Positions 9,617 to 18,697 of a stretch of DNA of 64,000 nucleotides are shown piece by piece. Numbering within the stretch: the first letter of the stretch is position 1; each line of letters starts with the position of its first letter. The stretch covers positions 1 through 64,000 of the forward strand of contig NZ_FWYF01000001.1 of the NCBI RefSeq assembly GCF_900176375.1, given 5' to 3'. The notes below the pieces were generated by a model, which searched no databases, was not told the DNA's origin, and worked only from the letters and a program-made list of their open reading frames with translations. Made by a program: the position numbers and the translations under genes. The stretch is from Reichenbachiella faecimaris. Its GTDB lineage: Bacteria; Bacteroidota; Bacteroidia; Cytophagales; Cyclobacteriaceae.

Positions 9617-11212
9617 TTACTCTACCACGTTTAATATATATACATGATTCAGGTTCTTACGCTTACTCCATTTGTCCTGCTCTTCTCTAGCAATACCCAT
9701 GGTAGCACCTTTGTGCACCACAACTACGTATTTTTTGTCTTCCAGGGATTCGAGGTGACCAACTAAAGAACCATGAAATCCCATTTCAAAGATTTTATCA
9801 CTATAATCTTCAGCTTCTTCATACGTGTCGAATTCTCCTGCTACTACATGGTGTCCTGCTGGTAATTCCAAAATGTTGCCAGGAACTCTACGATGTGTGT
9901 TTGGTGGCAATTCAGCATGATCTGGTGTGTCAGTTAATGCATCATGCCATTTCAATTCCTTGGTTTTAGTACTATCTGCCCTTGTTTGAATATAAGTAGC
10001 GCCAATTTCCCATATCCCTTTATCTGTGGTTCTGTGCTGAAGTGGAGTATCATGATCTATGGTCTCACTTACTACCGTAGATGAAGATGTATTTGTAGTT
10101 GCCGTTTCAGTCTTAGTTACAGGTTCTTCAGTTGGGGTTGTTTCAGCAGGCGTTGTTGTTTGTTGTGCAGTTTGGGCAGCTGTAGCTGCAGTAGCAGCTT
10201 GCTGAGCTCTTTCTTCTGCCGCTTTAGCTCTTTGTTGCGCTAAGTACTGACTTCGCGTTGAACTCTTAGATTTTTCATGTTTCGATTTTTTGAAATTATG
10301 AATAAAAGAAACTGCTTGTCTTTGATTTTTCTTGTTGTCACCTAGTTGCAATCCAAGACTAACTTCAAAAGTGCCTGAAGTAGCTCCTTCCAATTCAGAA
10401 TATCCATATTCATAGGCAAAACCAACAGCGCCTTTTTCCTGAATTTTCAGTCCAAATAAGGCGCCCATCCCATAATCCTGTCTGTAATTCAAGCCTGCCC
10501 AAATGACATGGCCAATGTGCGCAATAACAGCTCCCTCATACTCAGATAAATTATCAACAGAAAACCTATAAATAAGGTGTGGTTCTATTGAAAAATCTTT
10601 GTTTACAAAGTGCCTGTAATTGGCCTGTAATGTCAAATCTTTGTATGGTTCAATATTGATTTCACTAAATCCATTGGCATCCACTTCATTTCGACCTATC
10701 AGATTTGGAATAGATAGGGCTACATTGAAATTTTCATAATAATAGGAGACCCCAAGGTCGGCCATTATAAAAGAAGTGCTTGATTGTTGAAACTGTATGA
10801 TGGAAGGGTCTAATGAATTGTCCAGATCATAGGAAGTGTAACCACCCCCAATTGACATACCAAAGCGAATAAATTGCTTTCGATCCAATTCCAATAAATA
10901 TCCTCCTGTGATTTTTGCGGCAGATGAATTGAGAGGCCCTACACTGCTGTTGTAGGCCATGGCGCCTACAGAAATATTGTTTTCCAAGGGCGTACTAAAA
11001 CTGATGTGGGAGTAGGCAGGGGCACCTTCCAAGCCTAGCCATTGCTGACGATGTACTCCAAAGAAAGTAGTGTAACCAGTTGCTCCAGCATAAGCTGGAT
11101 TGATTACATAAGGATTCATGAAAAATTGACTGTAGATTTTTTGATCTTGTGCCATAAGACCGTGTCCTGCAAGAAATGCTGAAAGCAGGAATATTAATGT
11201 ATTTTTTTTCAT
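9617..11212 (-). CDS. PorP/SprF family T9SS outer-membrane protein with SPOR-like C-terminal extension
   Basis: 531 aa with a signal peptide ending near AQDQ. The classic family start follows: QKIYSQFFMNPYVINPAYAG and GVHRQQWLGLEGAP, leading into a ~300-residue outer-membrane barrel. The family is normally about 300-350 aa. Here a low-complexity Ala/Gln/Thr-rich linker (about 315-395) leads to a C-terminal module (about 455-531: GHHVVAGEFDTYEEAEDYS ... KYVVVVHKG ... NHVYILNVVE) that resembles a SPOR/sporulation-related fold. PorP/SprF proteins help secrete or attach type B T9SS cargo. This is the first gene of the operon with the two cargo genes downstream. The SPOR-like assignment is by eye and less sure than the PorP call. 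Confidence 0.88.
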   Translation of the reverse strand: MKKNTLIFLLSAFLAGHGLMAQDQKIYSQFFMNPYVINPAYAGATGYTTFFGVHRQQWLGLEGAPAYSHISFSTPLENNISVGAMAYNSSVGPLNSSAAKITGGYLLELDRKQFIRFGMSIGGGYTSYDLDNSLDPSIIQFQQSSTSFIMADLGVSYYYENFNVALSIPNLIGRNEVDANGFSEINIEPYKDLTLQANYRHFVNKDFSIEPHLIYRFSVDNLSEYEGAVIAHIGHVIWAGLNYRQDYGMGALFGLKIQEKGAVGFAYEYGYSELEGATSGTFEVSLGLQLGDNKKNQRQAVSFIHNFKKSKHEKSKSSTRSQYLAQQRAKAAEERAQQAATAATAAQTAQQTTTPAETTPTEEPVTKTETATTNTSSSTVVSETIDHDTPLQHRTTDKGIWEIGATYIQTRADSTKTKELKWHDALTDTPDHAELPPNTHRRVPGNILELPAGHHVVAGEFDTYEEAEDYSDKIFEMGFHGSLVGHLESLEDKKYVVVVHKGATMGIAREEQDKWSKRKNLNHVYILNVVE

Positions 11213-11284
11213 ATGCTACACACCTGTTTTGCTAAAGTAAAAGGCTATCTAATTAGATCTTTTATTTCGACAATTTGTATTGTT

Positions 11285-11292
11285 CAAATCTA
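11285..11292 (-). promoter_or_regulatory. Putative -7 box of the porP/sprF-like operon
   Basis: On the minus strand this reads TAGATTTG, an exact match to the Bacteroidota -7 consensus TAnnTTTG, 73 bp upstream of the ATG at 11212. At a 21-bp spacing upstream there is TTTC rather than the ideal TTTG, so the -33 half is imperfect. Confidence 0.4.
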
Positions 11293-11424
11293 ATTGAAAA
11301 TTCACAAACTACAGAAATTAGATTGGACTCTATACAATAATTGGAAAAAATCGATATTATTATCAAAACGAGAATATTTTTTGTGCATTGTGCAGCATGA
11401 TTGACGATAATGATTTTATTATTG

Positions 11425-11431
11425 TATTTTG
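11425..11431 (+). promoter_or_regulatory. Possible weak -7 region upstream of the barrel gene
   Basis: TATTTTG, one base short of TAnnTTTG, lies 21 bp after a TTG at 11401 and 40 bp before the ATG at 11472. It sits in the 259-bp divergent region between the T9SS operon and the barrel gene. Weak evidence only. Confidence 0.25.
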
Positions 11432-11471
11432 CAAATCTTGATGCTTAAACAGGTGAGTAATAAATAGAAAC

Positions 11472-12302
11472 ATGAAAAGGTTATTAATATTAGGGTTTTT
11501 GTTGGTTTCGTTCTCTAGTCAAGCTCAATTTTGGTTTGGACCAAAATTTGGAACTCAAATTATTATACCTCAGTATCAATCAAAGTCTCATTCAGATACC
11601 TTCAAGGTATCGAATAAAGTCAATTGGCATGCGGGTATTGCCATGGATTATTCAACAGAAGGCCACTTCGAAGTGCATACTGAAATAGTGTATGCTCGGA
11701 TAAATAATCGGACTAGAGCAAAGTCCATATTTCCTGATCAGAGTTTGGATAACAAAACGGTCAATCATTTCCTAACCGCACCCTTGATGGCTCGGGTGGT
11801 ATTTATGAAAAACAGCCGTTTTAAAGTGTTTGCAGAAGCTGGGCCAAGATTGAGTTGGTGGCTAGGAGGAAAGGGTAGTATCGTATCTGATGAAACAGAA
11901 GAAAATGCGACTGTCCTGGGGCAGGCGGTAGATTATAAAGTTCTTTTTCTAAATGAAGAATTGGATGAAATAAATCCAACTGAATATGAAAATAAATTGA
12001 TTGTGACCAAGCCCAATCGCTTGCAGTACGCACTTGATTTTGGTGTGGGATGGTTATTTGATATTACACCTTCACAACGAGTCATAGTTGATGCGAAAAT
12101 TAGTTGGGCACATTCTAATATGGCTTTTAATGATGGAGTAGCTTTTTCGAATATCGAGAACTATAAAGAAGATATGGAATACAGATCCCACATGCTAATG
12201 ATATCAGTATCCTATATGTTTGGTTTCAATCCTGCTTTAAATGTCAAGGGCAAAAGCTCCTCAAATGTAGGTGGGAAGAAAGCCAAGAAATATAAGAGGT
12301 AG
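11472..12302 (+). CDS. Outer-membrane beta-barrel protein (PorT/OmpA-barrel-like)
   Basis: 276 aa. A signal peptide (MKRLLILGFLLVSFSSQAQ) is followed by FWFGPKFGTQ, the first strand typical of Bacteroidota 'outer membrane protein beta-barrel' proteins. Alternating hydrophobic strands continue to a penultimate strand MLMISVSYMFGF. A basic tail (GGKKAKKYKR) of roughly 30 residues follows the barrel. No partner is obvious: it is divergent from the T9SS operon and convergent with the TerB-like gene (3 bp apart). The ATG follows directly after an AAATAGAAAC stretch and no other start fits the signal peptide. The exact subfamily is not determined. Confidence 0.75.
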   Translation: MKRLLILGFLLVSFSSQAQFWFGPKFGTQIIIPQYQSKSHSDTFKVSNKVNWHAGIAMDYSTEGHFEVHTEIVYARINNRTRAKSIFPDQSLDNKTVNHFLTAPLMARVVFMKNSRFKVFAEAGPRLSWWLGGKGSIVSDETEENATVLGQAVDYKVLFLNEELDEINPTEYENKLIVTKPNRLQYALDFGVGWLFDITPSQRVIVDAKISWAHSNMAFNDGVAFSNIENYKEDMEYRSHMLMISVSYMFGFNPALNVKGKSSSNVGGKKAKKYKR

Positions 12303-12305
12303 TAA

Positions 12306-12725
12306 TTATTTCTTACGTGGCATCAAGTGCTCATCGACTATACTCCTCAAAAAAGTTTTGCTAGTATTGATAGTGGGATCACTATATACGTAAGCTGATA
12401 GATCAGCTATAACACCAGGCTTGTAGCCAAGTTTCAAAGCAATCTTCTCACAAAAATCTATTTCAGACTGAAATACTTTACCATCCACTTTCATTAGCTG
12501 AACAATATTGAATAGGTATTCAAATTTTGTATCTGGTGCCAAATCTCGTAGATCGGGAATAGGCATAGGATTGTCGATAATTGTTTCAATATCATCCTCA
12601 GTAAGTCCATGCAAATTGCCCAGATAGTGAATCATCTTAGATTCAGGTTCTGCGATAAAATTATCAACCTTTGACAGGTGAACAAGCAAACTTAACTGCT
12701 GTTTTACATCTAACTCTGAAGACAT
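12306..12725 (-). CDS. TerB-like helical protein
   Basis: 139 aa, all helical, cytoplasmic (no signal peptide). The paired motifs LLVHLSKVDNFIAEPESKMI and NIVQLMKVDGKVFQSEIDFCEKIA are the two halves of a TerB/DjlA-type fold, where acidic residues after 'KVDG' may bind metal. TerB-like proteins are known in tellurite resistance and stress systems, but stand-alone short forms in Bacteroidota have no assigned role. It is monocistronic and convergent with the preceding barrel gene. Confidence 0.65.
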   Translation of the reverse strand: MSSELDVKQQLSLLVHLSKVDNFIAEPESKMIHYLGNLHGLTEDDIETIIDNPMPIPDLRDLAPDTKFEYLFNIVQLMKVDGKVFQSEIDFCEKIALKLGYKPGVIADLSAYVYSDPTINTSKTFLRSIVDEHLMPRKK

Positions 12726-12871
12726 ATATATATTGATTTAGGCTGTGTTCTTGATTCTTAAAGAAAGTACAAGTTCAGTAATTTGTTTCTAATATTCAAA
12801 TTAAATGAAATTTTGAAATATATAATTTAATAATAGCTCTTCGGAGAAAATATTTTTTAAAAATTTGAATT

Positions 12872-12879
12872 TAATTTTG
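12872..12879 (+). promoter_or_regulatory. Putative -7 box of the trp operon
   Basis: TAATTTTG matches the Bacteroidota TAnnTTTG -7 consensus exactly. It would start transcription near 12886, about 27 nt before the leader peptide and about 160 nt before trpE. The expected -33 zone is AT-rich without a clear TTTG. Confidence 0.45.
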
Positions 12880-12912
12880 GTTCTGGTCTATTCCTAGAAT
12901 ATAATTGCATTA

Positions 12913-12981
12913 ATGAAAATGATAAACAACAATACAAACTGGTGGTGGAGCATTTTGCAAGCGAAATGTGATCGGAACTAG
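12913..12981 (+). CDS. trpL: trp operon leader peptide with three consecutive Trp codons
   Basis: An ATG at 12913 opens a 22-codon ORF beginning MKMINNNTNWWW and ending at TAG 12979-12981. The three adjacent TGG codons are at 12940-12948. The last codons overlap TGATCGG (12969-12975), which can pair with CCGGTCG (13013-13019) in the 5' arm and loop of the downstream terminator. A ribosome stalled at the Trp codons would leave this arm free (antiterminator); one that reaches the stop codon would cover it (terminator forms). The logic is that of ribosome-mediated trp attenuation; the WWW run just before trpE makes chance unlikely. It is too short to be found by ordinary gene callers. I did not check for homologues. 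Confidence 0.85.
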   Translation: MKMINNNTNWWWSILQAKCDRN

Positions 12982-13008
12982 TATGTATTGAAAAATATAG
13001 ATAACAAA

Positions 13009-13035
13009 AGCCCCGGTCGACGGGGCTTTTTTTTT
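13009..13035 (+). terminator. trp attenuator (intrinsic terminator)
   Basis: The perfect 7-bp stem AGCCCCG (13009-13015) / CGGGGCT (13021-13027) with loop GTCGA is followed by nine T (13027-13035). It lies 27 bp after the leader-peptide stop and 13 bp before the trpE ATG, so it can only act on trpE expression. TGATCGG at 12969-12975 can form a competing 7-bp pairing (with U-G wobbles) with 13013-13019. Confidence 0.88.
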
Positions 13036-13048
13036 GCTTAAAATCGAC

Positions 13049-14485
13049 ATGAAACAAATTAATATTTATTCAAAAACAAGAGAAATTCTAGGGGATATAT
13101 TGACCCCAGTGAGCATATATCTCAAAATACGAGATCGTTTTCCGAATTCATTTCTTCTTGAAAGTTCGGATTATCATGCCAAGGAAAATAGTATTTCTTA
13201 TATCGCATTCTCTCCATTAGCTGAATTCAAGGTAGACAAAGGGTATGTGATTAAGCAAATGCCTGGCAGGGCTGCGAACTTTACACCCCTGGATCAAACG
13301 AATGCTCTAGCGGCTTTTCAAAAGTTCTTAGGGAGTTTCAAAACTGATAAGGATGAAAGTGCAGGCTACACTAAGGCAGGACTTTTTGGTTTTACAGCTT
13401 ACGAAGGGGTGCAGTTATTCGAAAATATTGTTTTCAATCCAGATAAGACCAAGGACTTTGATGTTCCACTGATGCAGTATTTCTTCTTCGAGTATGTCAT
13501 TGCCTTTGATCATTTTTCTAATAAAATATTCATTACGCACAATGCATTGGCAGATAAGAGTCAGTCATATAACTTAGATGAAATAGAAATGCTGATTTCT
13601 TCTAATAATACGCCAGAGTATTCTTTTCAGTCCAATGGAAAGATCAAATCAAATATGACTGATGAAGAATATAGAGCCAGCGTGTTAAAGGCCATTCAAC
13701 ATTGCCAGCTTGGTGATACTTTTCAGATGGTATTGTCGAGAAGCTTCAATACAGAGTTTAAAGGAGATGAATTCTTGTTGTACCGTGCGCTTCGTAGTAT
13801 CAACCCATCTCCTTATTTATTTTATTTTGATTATGGTTCATTTAAGATTTTCGGTTCCTCCCCAGAGGCGCAATTGGAAGTGAATGATGGCCAAGCAGCC
13901 ATTTTCCCTATAGCGGGTACTTATAAACGGACTGGAGATGACGAACAGGATGCAGTGGCGGCAAAAGCGCTGTCAGAAGATGAAAAAGAAACGTCTGAGC
14001 ATGTGATGTTGGTGGATTTAGCACGAAACGACTTGAGTAAGTCAGGAGATCAGGTGACTGTAGAGAAGTTCAAAGAAATTCAATTTTTTTCTCATGTCAT
14101 TCATTTGGTATCTAAAGTATCTACTTTCCTCAAGAATGGAAAAACTGCAATTGATTTGGCAGCAGACACCTTTCCCGCAGGAACGCTCTCTGGAGCGCCT
14201 AAGCATAGAGCCATGCAGTTGATTGACGAGTATGAAAGTTCACAACGTGGCTATTATGGAGGGATGATTGGATTGATGGATTTTCATGGCAATTTCAATC
14301 ATGCGATTCTGATACGTTCATTTCTAAGTCAGAATAATAAACTACACTTCAGAGCAGGTGCAGGCGTAGTAGCCAAATCTGATCCTGATAGTGAAGTTCA
14401 AGAAGTTTACAATAAAGTAGGAGCACTTCAATCGGCCATTCAAAAGGCGGATCATATCAATCAAAAACTTGAAGCACAGCAATAA
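13049..14485 (+). CDS. trpE: Anthranilate synthase component I
   Basis: 478 aa from ATG 13049 (MKQINIYSK); an upstream in-frame TTG at 13034 lies inside the terminator T-run and is rejected. The chorismate-binding core is complete: FKIFGSSPEAQLEV, FPIAGTYKRTG, LVDLARNDLSKSG, FPAGTLSGAPKHRAMQLI and YYGGMIG. The enzyme converts chorismate and ammonia (from TrpG glutaminase) into anthranilate, the first step of Trp synthesis. It heads the trpEGDCFBA operon under the attenuator; its stop overlaps the trpG ATG (TAATG). Length is normal. Confidence 0.97.
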   Translation: MKQINIYSKTREILGDILTPVSIYLKIRDRFPNSFLLESSDYHAKENSISYIAFSPLAEFKVDKGYVIKQMPGRAANFTPLDQTNALAAFQKFLGSFKTDKDESAGYTKAGLFGFTAYEGVQLFENIVFNPDKTKDFDVPLMQYFFFEYVIAFDHFSNKIFITHNALADKSQSYNLDEIEMLISSNNTPEYSFQSNGKIKSNMTDEEYRASVLKAIQHCQLGDTFQMVLSRSFNTEFKGDEFLLYRALRSINPSPYLFYFDYGSFKIFGSSPEAQLEVNDGQAAIFPIAGTYKRTGDDEQDAVAAKALSEDEKETSEHVMLVDLARNDLSKSGDQVTVEKFKEIQFFSHVIHLVSKVSTFLKNGKTAIDLAADTFPAGTLSGAPKHRAMQLIDEYESSQRGYYGGMIGLMDFHGNFNHAILIRSFLSQNNKLHFRAGAGVVAKSDPDSEVQEVYNKVGALQSAIQKADHINQKLEAQQ

Positions 14486-15051
14486 TGAAGACATTAGTAT
14501 TAGATAATTACGATTCATTTACCTACAATCTGGTTCATATTCTACGCGAGCTGGAAGGAGATGAAAATATGGAGGTTTTTCGCAATGATGAAATTGCAAT
14601 TGATGAAGTAGGCAAATACGATCGTATTTTGCTCTCACCTGGCCCTGGACTCCCATCTGACAGTGGAATTTTGTTAGAGGTGATAAAAAAGTATGCCAAG
14701 GATAAATCAATATTTGGTGTGTGTCTGGGACATCAGGCGATAGGAGAAATCTTTGGAGCCAAGCTCTATAATTTACCTACTGTGCTGCATGGAATCGCCA
14801 CTAATGTAAAAGTAGATGGTGAAGACAGGCTGTTTAATGGTATGCCTGCAAACTTCAAAGTTTGCCGTTACCACAGTTGGGCCATAGACCCAAAGCAAAT
14901 TGGTGATTTGAAAGTCACAGCTGTGGATGATAATGGAGAGGTCATGGCCATTGCCCATAAAGAATATGATGTGAAAGGTGTTCAGTTTCATCCTGAATCA
15001 ATATTGACTGAGCACGGAATCAAACTCATGGAAAACTGGATTAAAGCATAA
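14485..15051 (+). CDS. trpG: Anthranilate synthase component II (glutamine amidotransferase)
   Basis: 188 aa, class I glutamine amidotransferase. It shows DNYDSFTYNLV, the oxyanion region LSPGPGLPSDSG and the triad Cys80 (GVCLGHQ), His169 and Glu171 (VQFHPES). It supplies ammonia to TrpE. The start overlaps the trpE stop by one base, indicating translational coupling. It is a stand-alone TrpG and is not fused to TrpD. Confidence 0.96.
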   Translation: MKTLVLDNYDSFTYNLVHILRELEGDENMEVFRNDEIAIDEVGKYDRILLSPGPGLPSDSGILLEVIKKYAKDKSIFGVCLGHQAIGEIFGAKLYNLPTVLHGIATNVKVDGEDRLFNGMPANFKVCRYHSWAIDPKQIGDLKVTAVDDNGEVMAIAHKEYDVKGVQFHPESILTEHGIKLMENWIKA

Positions 15052-15055
15052 GCTG

Positions 15056-16069
15056 ATGAAAGAGATACTTCAAAAATTAACCAATAACTATATCCTGACT
15101 CAGCAAGAGGCCAAGGATACTCTGGTGGAAATAGCAAACGGCGCTTACAATGAGAGTCAAATGGCGGCCTTTATGACTGTTTATTTGATGAGAAGCATTC
15201 GTACCCATGAGTTGGCAGGATTCAAAGAAGCTATGCTGGAGCTTTGTAAATCCATAGACTTGAGTGGGTATGGTGCCATGGATATGTGTGGAACTGGCGG
15301 AGATGGCAAGGATACTTTTAATATTTCAACTACGTCTTGCTTTGTAGTAGCAGGAGCAGGTCAAAATATTGCCAAACATGGCAATAATGGCGTTTCATCT
15401 ATGTGTGGCTCGTCCAATTTGCTAGTGCATTTGGGGTATGAATTTAAAGCAGAAGAATCTGAGTTAAGAAAAAGTCTGGATGAAGCTGGTATTTGTTTTT
15501 TGCATGCCCCACTTTTTCACCCTGCCATGAAGAATGTAGCGCCAGTTCGCAGAGATCTTAGTTTAAAAACGTTCTTCAATATGCTTGGTCCCCAGGTGAA
15601 CCCTAGTCGACCAGAAAAGCAGTTGATTGGCGTGTATAATCTTGAATTAGCTAGGTTATATCAATACCTACATCAAAACGAAAATCGCGATTGCGCGATT
15701 GTGCATGCCTTAGATGGCTATGATGAAATATCACTGACTGGTGCTTTTAAAGTGATAACCAATCAAGCCGAAACAGTTTATTATCCCGAAGATTTAGGGT
15801 TGAACCCAGTCACGCAAGAATCAATTAATGGCGGTCATACAGTGGAAGATTCAGCTCAAATTTTCTTGAATGTCTTAAAAGGTGAGGCCACAGAAGCACA
15901 AACAGAAGTAGTATTGGCAAATGCTGGTTTAGCGTTGACTGTAGGTCAAGGGTTGAAGGATATCAAAGAGGGTGTAGCACTGGCAAAGGAGTCTATTGCC
16001 AGTGGTGCCGCCTACCAGAGCTTCAAAACATTTTTAAATCCAAACAAAACTCAAATCCCAGTCTCCTAG
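15056..16069 (+). CDS. trpD: Anthranilate phosphoribosyltransferase
   Basis: 337 aa. Family motifs are MCGTGGDGKDTFNIST (PRPP/phosphate loop), AKHGNNGVSS, LHAPLFHPAMKNVAPVRRDL and FNMLGPQVNPSRPEKQLIGVY. It transfers phosphoribose from PRPP to anthranilate. It lies 4 bp after trpG and 2 bp before trpC. Normal family length, intact. Confidence 0.97.
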   Translation: MKEILQKLTNNYILTQQEAKDTLVEIANGAYNESQMAAFMTVYLMRSIRTHELAGFKEAMLELCKSIDLSGYGAMDMCGTGGDGKDTFNISTTSCFVVAGAGQNIAKHGNNGVSSMCGSSNLLVHLGYEFKAEESELRKSLDEAGICFLHAPLFHPAMKNVAPVRRDLSLKTFFNMLGPQVNPSRPEKQLIGVYNLELARLYQYLHQNENRDCAIVHALDGYDEISLTGAFKVITNQAETVYYPEDLGLNPVTQESINGGHTVEDSAQIFLNVLKGEATEAQTEVVLANAGLALTVGQGLKDIKEGVALAKESIASGAAYQSFKTFLNPNKTQIPVS

Positions 16070-16071
16070 TC

Positions 16072-16866
16072 ATGAATGTCTTAGATAAAATAGTACAGAC
16101 CAAGAAAGAAGAAGCGGCTTACCAAAAATCGGTAATATCCATTGATGATTTAATCAAATCAAGTTATTTCGATCGTGCCTGCCATTCTACAGTTGCAAAC
16201 TTAGAGTCTGCATCACCTTATGGTATTATTTCCGAATTCAAACGCAAATCTCCTTCCAAAGGGATTATAAATGATAAAGTGGACGTGGCAGAAGTGGCGA
16301 AAGGTTATTGTCAGGCTGGCGCGTCAGCTATTTCGATTTTGACTGATCAGGATTATTTTGGCGGAAGTATTGAAGATTTGCAAAGGGCTAGAAAACACAT
16401 GACTTGTCCTGTGCTGAGAAAGGATTTCATCATAGATGAATATCAAATCTATAAAACGAAAGCCATTGGAGCAGATTTGATGCTCTTGATTGCAGCAATA
16501 CTCACTAAGGAGGACATAGTAAAATTCACAGATCTTGCTCATAAATTAGGGTTGGAAGTATTGCTCGAAATTCATAATGAAGAAGAATTTAATGAAGGGT
16601 ATTATGATGCTGTAGATATTCTGGGAGTGAATAATAGAGATTTGAAACGTTTCAAGACGACCATTCAGAATTCAATTGACTTAGCTAAGATCCTACCACA
16701 GGATCAACTGAAAATATCAGAGAGTGGTATATCCTCCACGAAGGAAATGGATATTCTGGCCGCAGAAGGATATAAAGGTTTTTTGATTGGGGAGCAGTTT
16801 ATGAAACATGTAGATCCAGCAAATGAACTAAAGAAATTTATGACTACTCAATGGGCTCAAAGATGA
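16072..16866 (+). CDS. trpC: Indole-3-glycerol phosphate synthase
   Basis: 264 aa TIM barrel. Motifs include IISEFKRKSPSKGII (substrate Lys), SILTDQDYFGGSIEDL, VLRKDFIIDEYQI, GVNNRDLKRF and SESGI. It closes carboxyphenylaminodeoxyribulose phosphate to indole glycerol phosphate. It is not fused to TrpF. The stop overlaps the trpF ATG in an ATGA arrangement at 16863-16866. Confidence 0.97.
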   Translation: MNVLDKIVQTKKEEAAYQKSVISIDDLIKSSYFDRACHSTVANLESASPYGIISEFKRKSPSKGIINDKVDVAEVAKGYCQAGASAISILTDQDYFGGSIEDLQRARKHMTCPVLRKDFIIDEYQIYKTKAIGADLMLLIAAILTKEDIVKFTDLAHKLGLEVLLEIHNEEEFNEGYYDAVDILGVNNRDLKRFKTTIQNSIDLAKILPQDQLKISESGISSTKEMDILAAEGYKGFLIGEQFMKHVDPANELKKFMTTQWAQR

Positions 16867-17474
16867 AAATCAAAGTCTGTGGCATCCGAAATCAGGCCAA
16901 TTTAGCCTTTCTTAATGCGGCTGAGGTGGATTTTATTGGCTTCATCTTCTATAGTAAATCTTCACGGAATTTTCATGATGGTGATATAAAGGGGGCTATC
17001 CAGTCGGGCAAGAAAAAAGTAGGTGTTTTTGTGAATGAAGCCATTGAAGAAGTCGAGAGATTGGCTGAAGCTTATCAACTAGACTACCTGCAACTTCATG
17101 GGGATGAGTCACCAGCGTACTGTAAGCAATTAAAAACCCAAGGATATAAGCTCCTTAAGGCCTTTTCCATCTATGACCAACTACCCAGTAATCTTGAAGA
17201 ATATGAATCCGTAGTTGATTATTTTCTCTTTGATACGAAAGGAGTCTCTTATGGTGGAAATGGGACGCAGTTTGATTGGAGGGTATTAGATGAATACCAA
17301 TTAAAGACACCTTTTATCCTCAGTGGTGGTATTGGTACTCAAGATGTAGTGGCATTGAAAAGCTTGTCACACCCACTATTGTATGCAGTGGATGTGAATA
17401 GTAAGTTTGAAATGGCTCCTGGGCTAAAGGATGAGCATTTATTAGGAAATTTTATTGAAGAACTAAAGAAGTAA
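16863..17474 (+). CDS. trpF: Phosphoribosylanthranilate isomerase
   Basis: 203 aa from ATG 16863 (MKIKVCGIRN), which overlaps the trpC stop as ATGA. A second ATG at 16851 would add four residues but the ATGA start puts the conserved KVCGIR (catalytic Cys) at the normal position. Other motifs are FIGFIFYSKSSRNF, LQLHGDESPAYC and ILSGGIGTQDV with AVDVNSKFE at the phosphate-binding end. The enzyme makes the Amadori product used by TrpC. Confidence 0.95.
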   Translation: MKIKVCGIRNQANLAFLNAAEVDFIGFIFYSKSSRNFHDGDIKGAIQSGKKKVGVFVNEAIEEVERLAEAYQLDYLQLHGDESPAYCKQLKTQGYKLLKAFSIYDQLPSNLEEYESVVDYFLFDTKGVSYGGNGTQFDWRVLDEYQLKTPFILSGGIGTQDVVALKSLSHPLLYAVDVNSKFEMAPGLKDEHLLGNFIEELKK

Positions 17475-17481
17475 TAGATAG

Positions 17482-18663
17482 ATGGAAACCAAGTTGAAAC
17501 CAGACGAGCGTGGTTATTTTGGAAGTTTTGGTGGTGCGTTCATTCCCGAAATGATGCAGGCCAATGTCACTGAATTGCGCGAGAACTACAAGCAAATTAT
17601 GGCTAGTGACGAATTTAGACAAGAGTTTGAAAAATTGCTGTCTGATTATGTCGGGCGGCCGTCTCCACTTTATTTGGCAACCAGGCTCTCTGACAAGTAT
17701 GGGGCTCATATTTACCTGAAAAGGGAAGACCTCAATCATACAGGGTCACATAAGATCAACAATGCCTTGGGTCAAATCATCTTGGCTAAAAAACTTGGAA
17801 AAAAGAAAATCATTGCTGAAACAGGAGCTGGTCAGCATGGTGTGGCTACAGCTACGGCCTGTGCCTTGATGGGTATTGAATGCGTGGTGTTCATGGGTGA
17901 AATTGACGTAGCCAGACAAGCACCAAATGTTGGGCGAATGAAGATGCTAGGGGCGACAGTAGTTCCAGTTTCTTCTGGAAGTAAGACGTTAAAAGATGCC
18001 ACAAACGAGGCCATGCGTTACTGGATCAGTAATCCGTTTGATACGCATTACATTATTGGTTCTGTTGTAGGCCCTCATCCATATCCTGATATGGTAGCGC
18101 GCTTTCAGTCCGTGATAAGTGAAGAAATCAGGAAGCAATTAAAGGAGAAAACTGGAACTGAATTTCCAGATCGAGTAATAGCATGTGTTGGAGGCGGGAG
18201 CAACGCTTCTGGTGCCTTCTTCCACTTCATTGAGGACGAACAGGTAGAGCTGATTGCAGCCGAAGCTGCTGGTAAAGGCCTAGAGTCAGGGTTTACTGCT
18301 GCTGCTACATTCAAGGGAAAGAGTGGAATTTTACACGGAAGTAAAACACTTTTTATGCAGACGGATGATGGGCAAGTCGTAGAGCCACATTCTATTTCTG
18401 CGGGTTTGGACTATCCTGGTATTGGACCAGCTTTGGCCCATTGGTTTGAGTCTGGTAGAGTGAAATACGAAGCCGTCACTGATGAAGAGGCCATGACTGC
18501 TGGCAAGGAATTGTGTCTTTTGGAAGGTATCATCCCAGCAGTGGAATCTGCGCATGCTTTGGCCACTTTGGATAAAATTAATATCAGACCTGGGGAGACC
18601 ATTGTTATTAACCTATCTGGTAGGGGCGACAAGGATTTGGAAACCTATCTTGAGAGACTATAA
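17482..18663 (+). CDS. trpB: Tryptophan synthase beta chain
   Basis: 393 aa. PLP Lys91 lies in [13 protein letters not shown]; the phosphate-binding loop is [21 protein letters not shown] and the C-terminal [10 protein letters not shown] are present. It condenses indole with serine and works in a complex with TrpA. It follows trpF by 7 bp. Standard TrpB1 type, intact. Confidence 0.98.
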   Translation: METKLKPDERGYFGSFGGAFIPEMMQANVTELRENYKQIMASDEFRQEFEKLLSDYVGRPSPLYLATRLSDKYGAHIYLKREDLNHTGSHKINNALGQIILAKKLGKKKIIAETGAGQHGVATATACALMGIECVVFMGEIDVARQAPNVGRMKMLGATVVPVSSGSKTLKDATNEAMRYWISNPFDTHYIIGSVVGPHPYPDMVARFQSVISEEIRKQLKEKTGTEFPDRVIACVGGGSNASGAFFHFIEDEQVELIAAEAAGKGLESGFTAAATFKGKSGILHGSKTLFMQTDDGQVVEPHSISAGLDYPGIGPALAHWFESGRVKYEAVTDEEAMTAGKELCLLEGIIPAVESAHALATLDKINIRPGETIVINLSGRGDKDLETYLERL

Positions 18664-18697
18664 TTATTATGCTTCTAATATCGAATTAAATTCAGTG

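Noticed and set aside
13034-13048. TTG start of trpE five codons upstream
   Set aside because: The codon lies in the T-run of the terminator; ATG 13049 gives the normal N-terminus.
18554-18697. Extended trpA start overlapping trpB
   Set aside because: The extra residues are trpB read out of frame; ATG 18698 aligns with TrpA starts.
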